The notes: generated by a model from the letters alone, not told the origin. Positions 7,685-15,911 are shown, counted from the first letter of the stretch. The stretch: 20,771 bases of DNA from Terriglobia bacterium (GCA_030049455.1 JASIKV010000512.1:1-20771); one strand, 5' to 3'. Translations and numbers: made by a program.

Positions 7685-7892
7685 ATGCGGATTGCTCTGA
7701 ATTCCGAAATTGCTTCTAGGGGACTACAGCAGTATCCGAATGGCCACTAAGCGCGCCGCATCGGATTCCATCGACACACGCGTACCGGGCGCGCCCGCTG
7801 GAAAGTCCTCCGGTTTTGAGGTTGATTTGAACCAAAATGGTAATCAAATGAGGATGAGCGAGAACGCAGGAGTCGCTAGTTTCTGAATTAAT

Positions 7893-7968
7893 TGGTGGAC
7901 CTGGGGAGGATCGAACTCCCGACCCCATGGTTGCAAACCATGTGCTCTCCCAGCTGAGCTACAGGCCC
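7893..7968 (-). tRNA. tRNA-Ala (anticodon UGC)
   Basis: On the minus strand the 76 bases fold into a full cloverleaf. The acceptor GGGCCTG (7962-7968) pairs with CAGGTCC with one G-T wobble. The D arm contains AGCTCAGCTGGGAGAGC. The anticodon stem CATGG/CCATG encloses loop TTTGCAA with anticodon TGC. The T arm contains GTTCGATCC, followed by discriminator A. The 3' CCA is encoded in the gene (7893-7895). Anticodon UGC reads GCN alanine codons. The gene stands alone and no integrated element is attached to its 3' end. Confidence 0.97.
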
Positions 7969-7982
7969 ACTTGCACTGCACC

Positions 7983-8014
7983 CCTATAGTGACGAGGAAA
8001 TTCGCTGGCGTCAA
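7983..8014 (-). promoter_or_regulatory. Putative promoter of tRNA-Ala
   Basis: On the minus strand TTGACG (8009-8014) and TATAGG (7983-7988) lie just upstream of the tRNA 5' end at 7968. The -10-like box is about 14 bases from the mature end, which suits a short leader. The 20-base spacer is longer than ideal, so the exact boxes are uncertain. Confidence 0.35.
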
Positions 8015-8170
8015 GACGCTCGGCGCGCGGGCCAAGCGCATATTTTTTCTCTGGGCCAGGAGCGATTAGTCTACGATAATTGCGCGGGACGAGTTCTGCC
8101 ACGCGGTTCGAGCAAAGAATCAAACATTCGTCATCGTGCATCAGGACTGATTCCTGGAAAGGCTCAGGGG

Positions 8171-9196
8171 ATGCCAAAGCAACTGAAGGGTTCACCAATC
8201 ACAGTCATTCTCTGGGGCAAGCAGGCCTCTGAAGGTCACGCGCTCTTGCGGGCGTATTTGAAAACTCCCCATCGCGTGAAATCAATTCCTGGCCCTTCGC
8301 GTCATCGGGCGGCGCCACGGGAACTGACGCACGCGGATGTATTGGTGGCAAGTTCATTCGCAGAGTCAATGGCCCCGTACGCACAGGGGCTGAAGTTGCT
8401 GCACGTAACCGGTGCGGGCGTTGACGCCATCTGCCTTCGCGCCCTTTCTCCTAAAACGACTGTCGCCAATGCCTACTTCCATGGTCCCGCCATCGGCGAG
8501 TACGTCATGATGATGATTTTGGCATTGAGCCGCGACGTGATGAACATGGACGCGCAATTTCGTCGCGGGTTATGGCGGGGAAGTTGGATTTGGGGCACGC
8601 CGCCGGTCCCGGAAATTCAAGGGCAAACCCTGGGGCTGATCGGGTATGGCCGAATCGGGAAGGAAGTGGCTTCGCGAGCCCGGGCGTTTGGAATGAAAAT
8701 CTGGGTCGTCAGCGCCCACCCGCCTGCCCATAAGCCTCGGCACATTGAGTTTTACAAAGGTCCCTCCGCCCTTCGTCAATTGCTCGCGGCCGCCGACTAT
8801 GTTGTCGTCGCCTGCCCGCTCACGGAGGCCACGCGAGGGCTCATTGGCCGGCGGGAATTCAGTTGGATGAAGCGTACTGCATGCCTCATCAACGTGGCGC
8901 GAGGTGCAGTCGTCCAGGAGGAAGCCCTCTACAACGCGCTGAAGTCAAATCGCATTCAAGGTGCAGCCATCGACGTTTGGTACAGGTATCCGAAGAACAT
9001 GCGTCCGCTTGCTCCCTCACACTTTCCGTTTCATAAACTGGCTAACATCATCATGACGCCACACGTTTCCGGCTGGATGAAGGGAACACGCGACAATCGC
9101 TTCCAGTTCATTGCGCAGAATATTGACCGGCTCGTCGCGGGAGAGCCACTTCAGAATGTGGTTCAGGGGCCAAGGCGCCATCCACCGCTGCGATAA
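8171..9196 (+). CDS. D-isomer-specific 2-hydroxyacid dehydrogenase homologue lacking the catalytic Glu
   Basis: This 341-residue protein has the family plan. The NAD-binding Rossmann loop GLIGYGRIGKEV sits at 155-166, the substrate arginine Arg244 is in NVARGA, and the catalytic histidine His298 is in MTPHVSGW. Such enzymes reduce 2-oxo acids to D-2-hydroxy acids or the reverse, in the cytosol. The odd point is the segment normally reading DVFxxEP. Here it reads DVWYRYP (268-274), so the position of the catalytic glutamate is Tyr273. His298 then lacks its usual partner, and a different substrate or weak activity is possible. ATG at 8171 has GGAAAGG eight bases upstream. The gene stands alone between the tRNA and a convergent GH172 gene. 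A weak inverted repeat (CTCGGC at 9206, GCCGAG at 9225) follows it. The substrate is unknown. Confidence 0.88.
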   Translation: MPKQLKGSPITVILWGKQASEGHALLRAYLKTPHRVKSIPGPSRHRAAPRELTHADVLVASSFAESMAPYAQGLKLLHVTGAGVDAICLRALSPKTTVANAYFHGPAIGEYVMMMILALSRDVMNMDAQFRRGLWRGSWIWGTPPVPEIQGQTLGLIGYGRIGKEVASRARAFGMKIWVVSAHPPAHKPRHIEFYKGPSALRQLLAAADYVVVACPLTEATRGLIGRREFSWMKRTACLINVARGAVVQEEALYNALKSNRIQGAAIDVWYRYPKNMRPLAPSHFPFHKLANIIMTPHVSGWMKGTRDNRFQFIAQNIDRLVAGEPLQNVVQGPRRHPPLR

Positions 9197-9270
9197 TCGC
9201 CTGAACTCGGCAGCTCTCCGGCGGGCCGAGCCCCAAATCGCCAAACGGCAGAATGGCCCGATGGCCAAGC

Positions 9271-10395
9271 CTACTTACATGCCTCATTCCCCGGCCCGCC
9301 CACGCAGTAGAGTTTGGGAATGCGGTCTTCCACCGGCGGCAAGGGTGGAAAGGGCGCGTGCGGCTCGGTTTGATACCAATACGCCACAGAGAAGAAACTG
9401 TCGGAGCGATGATTCGCGTGCCCATGTTCAATCGTGGCCCGAATGGACCTGGTAAAGGGAATCGGCGAATCCAAATGGAATCGGTAGACCGACGAACGGC
9501 TTCCGGCTTTCTCCTCGCCCACCACAGGTGCACCAAAAAGTTCATAGGCGAAGGGCTTCCCGCCAAAATCCCAGGCTCCGAGAAAATAGTCTTCTGAACC
9601 GGTGCCCTCGATGGTGGGAACCTTGTCGCCGTCAATGAAAAACATGTCGTCGCCCTCGCCCCACCATTCGTCCTGATTTTGCAGCACCGACATCGTCTCA
9701 CCCACGTAATGTCCGCGGCCGGTCGCCTCCAACCAGACGTAATTGTCTTCCCCCGTCAAGTTGGGCTTCCCGTCGATTTGCGGGTCGCCGTTGCTTTGCC
9801 ACTGATTCGTCCACCCGCGATTGGGGGTAGCCTGGCGATATTGAGCGTGGAAGTAGAGCGTGTCCTCGGGGAGCGGCTTCGAGTAGACGCGGTACTCAAT
9901 GTTGAAGTAGCAGGCCCCAACGGGTTTTGAGCCTTCATTGGTCACCGTGATTTTGGCCGATTTGCGAAATGGCATGGGGAAAAACGAATTCAGCGCCTTC
10001 ACGGAGCTCACCGCCAGCGGCAGGGATTGGTAGGTAAAATACTCCCCCAGACCCAGGCCGAAGAAATCACCAATCGGAGCCTCGACGCTGGGCGTGGGCT
10101 CGCCGTCCCAATACATGCGAAGCACAAGTTTCTTCAGGTGGTCCTTCTCACCGCTGGCAATGGTGAACCACACATGCGTGACCACGCCGGGTCCGGAATC
10201 CTCGAGGACCGTGAGGGTTTCGCCAGGAGCGATTCGGCGCGAATCGTCGTTCGCGCCCGTCCGGTCCCAGCTTCCGGCGCGCTTCAAGACATAATCCTGC
10301 GGTCTGGTCAGATTTGAGAGTAGCCCGCTCAGTTGCTGAGCCTGCGCAAGGGGTACAACACAAAACAAAAATGCAAGCAATCCAAGTCGTCGCAT
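9271..10395 (-). CDS. Secreted DUF2961 / GH172-family glycoside hydrolase-like protein
   Basis: This 374-residue protein starts with a Sec signal peptide (MRRLGLLAFL, cleavage probably after AQA at 17-19) and then matches DUF2961, which is now glycoside hydrolase family 172. Characterised members act on alpha-D-fructofuranosyl or alpha-D-arabinofuranosyl linkages. Landmarks are THVWFT (73-78), WWGEGDDMFF (244-253) and EGTGSEDYF (263-271). Glu247 and Glu268, 21 residues apart, match in spacing the two catalytic glutamates I recall for a bifidobacterial member, so the active site looks intact. ATG at 10395 is chosen because AAAGGAGG lies five bases upstream and the signal peptide starts there. 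The longer open frame upstream has neither feature. It is alone, with no sugar transporter or second hydrolase nearby, so the target glycan is unknown. Confidence 0.88.
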   Translation of the reverse strand: MRRLGLLAFLFCVVPLAQAQQLSGLLSNLTRPQDYVLKRAGSWDRTGANDDSRRIAPGETLTVLEDSGPGVVTHVWFTIASGEKDHLKKLVLRMYWDGEPTPSVEAPIGDFFGLGLGEYFTYQSLPLAVSSVKALNSFFPMPFRKSAKITVTNEGSKPVGACYFNIEYRVYSKPLPEDTLYFHAQYRQATPNRGWTNQWQSNGDPQIDGKPNLTGEDNYVWLEATGRGHYVGETMSVLQNQDEWWGEGDDMFFIDGDKVPTIEGTGSEDYFLGAWDFGGKPFAYELFGAPVVGEEKAGSRSSVYRFHLDSPIPFTRSIRATIEHGHANHRSDSFFSVAYWYQTEPHAPFPPLPPVEDRIPKLYCVGGPGNEACK

Positions 10396-10436
10396 GGAAA
10401 CCTCCTTTGAGGTGACGAATAAAGGAAAGCGGCGCG

Positions 10437-10445
10437 ATTCTATCA
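10437..10445 (-). promoter_or_regulatory. Putative extended -10 promoter of the GH172 gene
   Basis: On the minus strand the gap reads TGATAGAAT, which is an extended -10 (TG, one base, then TAGAAT with five of six consensus matches). It predicts a transcript start near 10430 and a leader of about 35 bases containing the strong ribosome site. No good -35 is seen, which is usual for extended -10 promoters. Confidence 0.4.
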
Positions 10446-10559
10446 CAGGCGCGGGCAGGCGACAGATTGCCAGACGTTGCAACTAAGGTCAGGCCTCGAC
10501 TTCACAGCGATGAGGCGCTAAGCTGTGGTCGCAGCCAATACAACTGTCAAGGCCGTTTC

Positions 10560-11372
10560 ATGCGTTCAGCATTACGAAGAGAAATATCGAGCCCCGCTAA
10601 CTCCTTGCTGAAGGTCTTTCGTCGCGCGCTGGCCGAAGGGACAACCAAGGAGGGTTGGCTCGCCGTGGAAGGGCCTTTCCTTGTTGAGGAAGCGCTTAAA
10701 GCGGCCCCGCTCGCAAAGGTTCACAGCGTGCTGGTAACCACTGGCGCGGCAGAGAAGTTTGCTGAGATTTTTAAGCAGATCCCCGCGGAAGCCGAAACCA
10801 CGCAGGTTTCGGATCGATTGTTTGCGACTATTGCGCAGACGGAATCGCCACAAGGAATAGCCGCGCTCGTGGAACTTCAGCGCTTTGATATGGAGCAGGT
10901 TCTGACGGCAAAGAATCCACTGCTGGTCGTCGCGTGCCGTCTGCAGGACCCGGGAAATATGGGCACGATGATTCGCACTGCTCTGGCCTTTTCGGCCACC
11001 GCGTTTTTGACCCTGCAGGAGACTGTGAGCCCTTTCAACCCTAAAGCTGTGCGCTCCTCGGCCGGAGCCATCTTCCATCTTCCGCTTGTTTGCGGGCTCG
11101 ACCCAAAGGTTGCGCTGCCCGATCTGGGCCGGCGCGTGCACATCGTGGCAGCGGAGCGAAATAGCCCGGCATCTTTGACCGAAGCGGACTTGCGAGGACC
11201 GATCGCCATCCTCGTCGGTCGCGAAGCCAGCGGCTTGCCTGATGAAATCGCCAGACACGCCAGCCAGCTTCTAAGCATTCCCATTCGCAAGGAGGTTGAT
11301 TCCCTCAACGCGGCCACCGCTGCAAGCATTTTCCTTTACGAAGCGGCCCGGCAGAGAGGATTCCGGGACTGA
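10560..11372 (+). CDS. SpoU/TrmH-family RNA 2'-O-ribose methyltransferase
   Basis: This 270-residue protein should transfer methyl from S-adenosylmethionine to a ribose 2'-OH in rRNA or tRNA. An N-terminal substrate-binding domain (about residues 8-105, with AVEGPFLVEEAL) precedes the knotted SPOUT domain. SPOUT motif 1 is QDPGNMGTMIRTA (129-141, with Asn133 and Arg139). Motif 2 is ILVGREASGLPDEI (217-230). Motif 3 is around SIPIRKEVDSLNAATA (239-254). The length and architecture fit RlmB/TsnR-like enzymes, but the modified nucleotide cannot be told. ATG at 10560 (AAGG about seven bases before) is preferred over an in-frame ATG at 10467, since the extra 31 residues do not look like the family. 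It is followed by rarA after 21 bases, so the two probably form an operon. Confidence 0.92.
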   Translation: MRSALRREISSPANSLLKVFRRALAEGTTKEGWLAVEGPFLVEEALKAAPLAKVHSVLVTTGAAEKFAEIFKQIPAEAETTQVSDRLFATIAQTESPQGIAALVELQRFDMEQVLTAKNPLLVVACRLQDPGNMGTMIRTALAFSATAFLTLQETVSPFNPKAVRSSAGAIFHLPLVCGLDPKVALPDLGRRVHIVAAERNSPASLTEADLRGPIAILVGREASGLPDEIARHASQLLSIPIRKEVDSLNAATAASIFLYEAARQRGFRD

Positions 11373-11393
11373 TAAACGTCTTGCATTTCTATC

Positions 11394-12749
11394 ATGAGCC
11401 TCTTCGAACCATCCCCTGCCCGCAATGCTGAGGGCGACAAGCCCGCCGCCGCGTCACCTCTCGCCGACCGCATGCGCCCTGAAACCATCGAGGAATTCGT
11501 CGGACAGCTTCACATCCTGGGGCCGGGAAAAGCTCTGCGCCGCCAAATTGAGCGCGACGAATTGGGCTCAATGATCCTCTGGGGACCGCCGGGTTCGGGA
11601 AAGACCACGCTTGCCACTATCGTGGCCCGTAAGACGCGCAGCGATTTTTTGCGCTTCAGCGCCGTGCTCTCCGGCATCAAGGAAATCAAGGAGGTGATGG
11701 CAGCTGCGGAAAAATCCCGTCACTACGGCCGCCGCACTGTTCTTTTTATCGACGAGATGCATCGCTTCAATAAAGCACAGCAGGACGCTTTTCTCCCATA
11801 CGTTGAACGAGGCGACATCGTACTGATCGGCGCAACCACAGAAAACCCTTCGTTTGAAGTAAACGCGGCTCTGCTTTCTCGCGCCAAGGTCTATATGCTT
11901 TCGGCGCTTTCCACCGATGAGGTGCAGGCGCTGCTGCGCCGTGCCCTTGAGGACTCAAAGCGCGGCCTGGGCGGCCGGGGGTTGGAAATCTCCGACGACC
12001 TGCTGCGCCAGATCGCAGTTTTTTCGAACGGCGATGCGCGCTCGGCGTTCAACACCCTCGAAACTGCCGCAACTGCCGCCCCACATGACGCGCAAGGCCG
12101 TGCTGGGATCACCGAGACGCTTGTTGAGGACGCAATTCAACGGAAAGTCTTGCTCTACGATAAGGCCGGAGAGGAGCATTACAACCTGATCTCCGCGCTT
12201 CATAAATCCATTCGCAACTCGGATGCCGACGCCACCCTCTATTGGCTGGGCCGCATGCTGGAAGCCGGCGAAGACCCGCTCTATATCGCACGACGGTTGA
12301 TTCGCGAAGCTTCAGAGGATATCGGTATGGCGGACCCTAATGCCCTGAGCGTGACCGTGGCGGCGATGCAGGCCGTTCACTTTTTGGGAATGCCCGAAGG
12401 GAACCTGGCACTCGCTGAGGCAGCAGTCTATCTAGCGCTCTCGCCGAAGTCCAATGCGCTCTACGTCGGCTATGGCGAGGTGGTGCGCGACGCGCAACAG
12501 ACCATGGCCCAGCCCGTCCCCTTCCACCTGCGCAACGCCGTGACCGGTTTGATGGCGAACTTTGGTTACGGCAAAGGCTATCAATACGCGCACGACGCCG
12601 AAAACAAGCTGACGGACATGACATGCCTGCCCGATAACCTGAAGGATCGGCATTACTATTGCCCCACCGACCAGGGTTTGGAAAAAAAGTGGAAACAAAC
12701 GATGCAAGCCATTGAGGAATGGAAGAAAAAGTATGTTACAGGCAAATGA
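11394..12749 (+). CDS. rarA: Replication-associated recombination protein A (AAA+ ATPase)
   Basis: This 451-residue AAA+ protein is RarA (MgsA), a clamp-loader-related ATPase that acts at stalled replication forks and single-strand gaps. The Walker A motif GPPGSGKT is at 64-71, Walker B VLFIDE at 116-121 followed by MHRFNKAQQDA, sensor 1 GATTENPS at 146-153, and the arginine-finger type LLSR ends at Arg163. The C-terminal half has the RarA tetramerisation region, with landmarks DKAGEEHYNLISALHKSIR and RMLEAGEDPLYIARRLIREA. Length is normal. The N-terminal LADRMRPETIEEFVGQ matches the family. It lies 21 bases after the methyltransferase gene with no visible promoter between. The convergent CoA-binding gene begins 32 bases past its end. 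Confidence 0.96.
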   Translation: MSLFEPSPARNAEGDKPAAASPLADRMRPETIEEFVGQLHILGPGKALRRQIERDELGSMILWGPPGSGKTTLATIVARKTRSDFLRFSAVLSGIKEIKEVMAAAEKSRHYGRRTVLFIDEMHRFNKAQQDAFLPYVERGDIVLIGATTENPSFEVNAALLSRAKVYMLSALSTDEVQALLRRALEDSKRGLGGRGLEISDDLLRQIAVFSNGDARSAFNTLETAATAAPHDAQGRAGITETLVEDAIQRKVLLYDKAGEEHYNLISALHKSIRNSDADATLYWLGRMLEAGEDPLYIARRLIREASEDIGMADPNALSVTVAAMQAVHFLGMPEGNLALAEAAVYLALSPKSNALYVGYGEVVRDAQQTMAQPVPFHLRNAVTGLMANFGYGKGYQYAHDAENKLTDMTCLPDNLKDRHYYCPTDQGLEKKWKQTMQAIEEWKKKYVTGK

Positions 12750-12781
12750 AAACGCTGCGTTCGCTTGCCCGCGCCGTAACT

Positions 12782-13192
12782 CTAAGCCCTTTGGATGACG
12801 AAACGCTTAGCGTACTCCTTGAGAATGCAGTGGTCCATAACCACCTTCAGGCCCGCGGTGCGCGCGCGCTCGGCGGCCTCCTCATGGACTATCCCTTCCT
12901 GCATCCACACAACTCTCGCGCCTTTGCGAATAGCCGATTCCACAACTTCCGGAACGAATTCCGGCCGGCGAAAAATTACGACAACGTCAAAAGGCTCCTG
13001 GACGGCGTCCAGTGAGGCATAACCCTTTTCGCCCAGAACGGATTCTTCATTGGGATTTACAGGAATGATTCGATACCCGTGGCGTTGCATGTATGCCGCC
13101 ACGCCGTAGCTCGGGCGCATGGCCTTTGAGGACAAGCCCACAAACGCCAGCGTCTTGCCCTTCTCCAGGATTTCGCGAATGGTGTCAGCCAT
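12782..13192 (-). CDS. CoA-binding domain protein (YccU type)
   Basis: This 136-residue single-domain protein matches the CoA_binding_2 / YccU family, a Rossmann-like fold related to succinyl-CoA synthetase alpha; its cellular role is not established. Landmarks are FVGLSSKAMRPSYGVA (17-32), IIPVNPNE (42-49), DVVVIFRRPEFV (69-80), WMQEGI (96-101) and VVMDHCILKEY (117-127), the last being the family's terminal signature with cysteine. Length is typical. No clear Shine-Dalgarno sequence precedes the ATG at 13192. It lies 55 bases after the hisC-type gene on the same strand, and the gap holds a small hairpin. It is probably the last gene of the trpS-scpAB cluster. Confidence 0.9.
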   Translation of the reverse strand: MADTIREILEKGKTLAFVGLSSKAMRPSYGVAAYMQRHGYRIIPVNPNEESVLGEKGYASLDAVQEPFDVVVIFRRPEFVPEVVESAIRKGARVVWMQEGIVHEEAAERARTAGLKVVMDHCILKEYAKRFVIQRA

Positions 13193-13209
13193 AGCGGGAT
13201 AGAGATTCA

Positions 13210-13225
13210 GGCATCGAGATGCCTA
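13210..13225. other. Short intercistronic hairpin between hisC-type and CoA-binding genes
   Basis: AGGCATCGAGATGCCT is a perfect palindrome (six-base stem AGGCAT/ATGCCT, four-base loop). It sits in the 55-base gap between two genes of the minus-strand cluster. No T tract follows in either direction, so it could be a weak attenuator, an RNA-processing site or chance. Confidence 0.35.
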
Positions 13226-13247
13226 AGACGCAAGGAAGTCCACTGGG

Positions 13248-14393
13248 CTATGTCCTTGCTTCTGCTTCCTGCCCCCGTTCCTGTGGAGCGAGCACGCGCT
13301 CAAGCGCCTCGAGCAACCGCTCATTCTCTTCGTGTCTTCCCACAGTAACGCGTAAGCTTGTGGGAAAACCGTACAGCTTCATGGGCCGCACAATGACTCC
13401 TTGATGAAGAAGGCGAATAAAGTCCTCCTCACAATCGCGGCCGGTTTCCATCAGCAGGAAATTTCCAAAGGAGGGTGTGTAATGAATCCCCATGAGCGTA
13501 AACTCGCCAGTCAGGAATTTCATCTCTCGAGAGTTGCATTCCACGGATTTGGCAACGTGCTCCGTGTCATCCAAAGCAGCAATTCCCGCGACTTGTGCCA
13601 GACTCGATGCATTGAAAGGAGAGCGAATGCGTTGCAGGCATTCGATGAGTTCCGGATTTCCCAGCCCATATCCCAACCGGATGCCCGCCAGGCCGTGAAC
13701 CTTGGAGAAAGTCCTGAGCACGAGCAGATTCTTACCCGCCCGCACTAGGTCCACCGATCGGGAATAATCTGACTGGCGGACGTATTCATAGTACGCTTCG
13801 TCCAGTACCACGAGCACCCGCGGCGGAATGGCCGCAAGAAAGCGCTCAAGATCATCCGCTGCGAACATCGTGCCTGTCGGGTTGTTGGGATTGCCGAGGT
13901 AAACCACTTTGGTCCGCGCGCTCACGGCCTGCGCAATTCCTGCGAGATCAAAGGTTAAATCGCGCATGGGGGTCTCGACCAAGCCGGCGCCCATGTCCTC
14001 AACGGCGAGCTTGTACATGTAAAAGGCCGACTCCGAAGTGATGGCTTCGTCCGCGCTGCCGGAAAGAAACGTCTTCGCCACAAGTTCAATCAGGTCAGTC
14101 GAGCCCGCCCCCAGAATGATCTGGTTCGGCGGAATCTCGTGAATTTCCGCAAGTTTCTGCCGCAGGTAATATCCGCTTCCATCCGGATAAAAATGAATAT
14201 GACTAAGGTAGTGCTGAATGGCTTCCTGGGCTTTGGGAGAGGGTCCCAGGGGATTCTCGTTGGATGCAAGCTTAATGGCTGTGCGCCCCAGCTCGCGTTC
14301 GACTTCCTCAATCGGCTTACCGGGAGGGTACGGCCGAATGCGGCTGGACCACGGCGGCAGGATGTCGTAGATCGGGGAACGTCGCATGACCAT
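13248..14393 (-). CDS. hisC: Histidinol-phosphate / aromatic aminotransferase (class I/II PLP)
   Basis: This 381-residue fold-type I aminotransferase matches HisC. HisC converts imidazole acetol-phosphate and glutamate to histidinol phosphate in histidine synthesis; homologues also transaminate phenylpyruvate and related acids. Landmarks are KLASNENPLGPSP (41-53), GAGSTDLIEL (95-104), YLGNPNNPTGT (165-175), LDEAYYEY (197-204), and the Schiff-base lysine Lys231 in FSKVHGLAGIRLGYG. Length is normal. Two nearby starts exist (ATG at 14393 and 14387) and neither has a clear Shine-Dalgarno sequence. No other histidine gene is present, so either the pathway is scattered or the enzyme serves aromatic amino acids. 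It lies 50 bases after the rluB-type gene, on the same strand. Confidence 0.88.
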   Translation of the reverse strand: MVMRRSPIYDILPPWSSRIRPYPPGKPIEEVERELGRTAIKLASNENPLGPSPKAQEAIQHYLSHIHFYPDGSGYYLRQKLAEIHEIPPNQIILGAGSTDLIELVAKTFLSGSADEAITSESAFYMYKLAVEDMGAGLVETPMRDLTFDLAGIAQAVSARTKVVYLGNPNNPTGTMFAADDLERFLAAIPPRVLVVLDEAYYEYVRQSDYSRSVDLVRAGKNLLVLRTFSKVHGLAGIRLGYGLGNPELIECLQRIRSPFNASSLAQVAGIAALDDTEHVAKSVECNSREMKFLTGEFTLMGIHYTPSFGNFLLMETGRDCEEDFIRLLHQGVIVRPMKLYGFPTSLRVTVGRHEENERLLEALERVLAPQERGQEAEART

Positions 14394-14443
14394 CGAAAGG
14401 CTAAGGGCTAAAAGGCTTGAAGCCCATCACACCGCGCCGGGTT

Positions 14444-15178
14444 TTACCCCTTACCCTTTGCACCTCCCTTCCAACCTTTCAGTCGCGCAACTTCTTCTCG
14501 CGTCAGATGACGAACCCGGCCGGGCGCCAAATCCTTATCGGACAAAAAGGCAATCCTTACACGCTTTAACTTTACCACCGGCTGACCGACGCGCTCAAAC
14601 ATCCGGCGGACTTGGTGGTAGCGCCCTTCGACAAGGGTAATTTCGTACCAGGGCTTGTCGCCTTCACCAATCGGACGAATGCGGCAGGGTTCGGTCCGGC
14701 GGCCATCCAAGGATATTCCGCTCTCCAGCTTTGCAATGCCGGCAGGATCCGGCTTGCCTTCCAGTTTGACCAGGTACGATCGCGGGACAGCGGATTCCCG
14801 CGACATCAGAATATTTGCCAGCTCGCCATCGTTGGTCAGAATCATCAACCCGGACGAATGAAAGTCCAGCCGCCCGACGGGATATACGCGCTGCTTGATT
14901 CCGCGAACCAGCGAAATGACAGTTGGACGCTTTTGCGGGTCGCTGACGGTGGAAACGTATCCCACCGGCTTATTCAAAAGCAAATAAGTAAATTCCGTGG
15001 TCCGCGTCAGCAGCCGCCCATCAACGCGAATGTGGTCATGCTCGGCGTCGGCCTTTGATCCCAGTTTGGAGACGGGCTGTCCGTTCACTGTGACCCGGCC
15101 TTCCAGGATGATTTGCTCGGCCTTTCGGCGGGATGTGATTCCCGCACCGGCAATGATCTTTTGAAGTCGTTCTTGCAT
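14444..15178 (-). CDS. rluB: RsuA/RluB-family rRNA pseudouridine synthase
   Basis: This 244-residue enzyme should isomerise a specific uridine in rRNA to pseudouridine. An N-terminal S4 RNA-binding domain (RLQKIIAGAGITSRRKAE, residues 4-21, through VNG at 31-33) is followed by the RsuA-type catalytic domain with LLLNKPVGY (66-74) and GRLDFHSSGLMILTNDG (102-118), in which Asp105 is the catalytic residue. RYHQVRRMFE matches the family's later motif. The ATG at 15178 was chosen because the S4 domain begins there. The longer open frame to 15394 adds an arginine/proline-rich tail that overlaps scpB and looks like a shadow. It lies 37 bases after scpB, the usual neighbour. RluB is the likely subtype, though related members cannot be excluded. 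Confidence 0.9.
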   Translation of the reverse strand: MQERLQKIIAGAGITSRRKAEQIILEGRVTVNGQPVSKLGSKADAEHDHIRVDGRLLTRTTEFTYLLLNKPVGYVSTVSDPQKRPTVISLVRGIKQRVYPVGRLDFHSSGLMILTNDGELANILMSRESAVPRSYLVKLEGKPDPAGIAKLESGISLDGRRTEPCRIRPIGEGDKPWYEITLVEGRYHQVRRMFERVGQPVVKLKRVRIAFLSDKDLAPGRVRHLTREEVARLKGWKGGAKGKG

Positions 15179-15215
15179 GGGCGGCGCCCGGGGGGCAATA
15201 ATCGGAATCCTGGTT

Positions 15216-15911
15216 TTAGTTCTCAGGTGGTTCAGTCTCGGGCGGAGCGAAGTGAGTATTCTCTTCGAGCGCGGCCTCCGCTGGTGCCGCGGCCGTGCTA
15301 TCGGGGGCAGGCGGCTCGGCGGGATCCTCGCCGGACGCCTGCGCGGCCTCATTCCCCCACTCGGAACCCAGGGCGCGCTTTGCCAATTCCTCAAATTCCT
15401 TCAAGCTTGGAAGCTCACCCACGTCCTTCAATCCGAAATGCACCAGGAAGTCCTTCGAGGTGCGATAAAGAATCGGGCGGCCCACGACGCTCTTGCGGCC
15501 GGAAGTTACTACCAGTTTTTTTTCGAGGAGAGTATGAATCACTCCACCGGAATCCACGCCGCGAATTTCATCAATCTCCGGCACGGTCACCGGCTGGCGA
15601 TAGGCAATGACCGCCAGGGTCTCAAGCGCAGGTTTCGAAAGCCGGATGGGAGGCTTCAGGCTCTTTACATAATTCCGCAGAGTTTCATGGTGCTCAGCTT
15701 TGGTCGAGAATTTATAGCCATTGGCCACTTGCCGGATGTGGATTCCGTGGGAAGCCTGCTCGTAATCCGCCACCAGCTCGCGCAGCTTTTCCTTCACACG
15801 CTCGCGATCCTCGCCCTCAAGAGCCTTCATGATGCCGTCAAGAGTTACGGGCTCCGGCGCAATGTAGATGATTCCCTCGAGAAGAGCTTTCAGGTTTTCG
15901 TCAATCAGCAT
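15216..15911 (-). CDS. scpB: Segregation and condensation protein B
   Basis: This 231-residue protein is ScpB, the winged-helix partner that binds ScpA and with SMC forms the bacterial condensin. The first domain begins LKALLEGIIYIAPEPVT (7-23). The conserved second domain has LKPPIRLSKPALETLAVIAY (in part), then QPVTVPEIDEIRGVDSGGVI, LLEKKLV and GRPILYRTS (143-151). After residue 190 the tail is acidic and rich in Ala, Pro and Glu, and is probably disordered. ATG at 15911 has no close Shine-Dalgarno sequence; an AAAGGA lies too far upstream. It follows scpA by 78 bases, which is longer than usual for this pair. Confidence 0.94.
   Translation of the reverse strand: MLIDENLKALLEGIIYIAPEPVTLDGIMKALEGEDRERVKEKLRELVADYEQASHGIHIRQVANGYKFSTKAEHHETLRNYVKSLKPPIRLSKPALETLAVIAYRQPVTVPEIDEIRGVDSGGVIHTLLEKKLVVTSGRKSVVGRPILYRTSKDFLVHFGLKDVGELPSLKEFEELAKRALGSEWGNEAAQASGEDPAEPPAPDSTAAAPAEAALEENTHFAPPETEPPEN

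Noticed and set aside
7893..7968. tRNA-Ala as an integration site for a mobile element
   Set aside because: No integrase, no repeat of the tRNA 3' end and no foreign-looking genes are found on either side.
15179..15394. N-terminal extension of the rluB-type protein to 15394
   Set aside because: The extra 72 residues are Arg/Pro-rich, overlap scpB in another frame and precede the natural S4-domain start.
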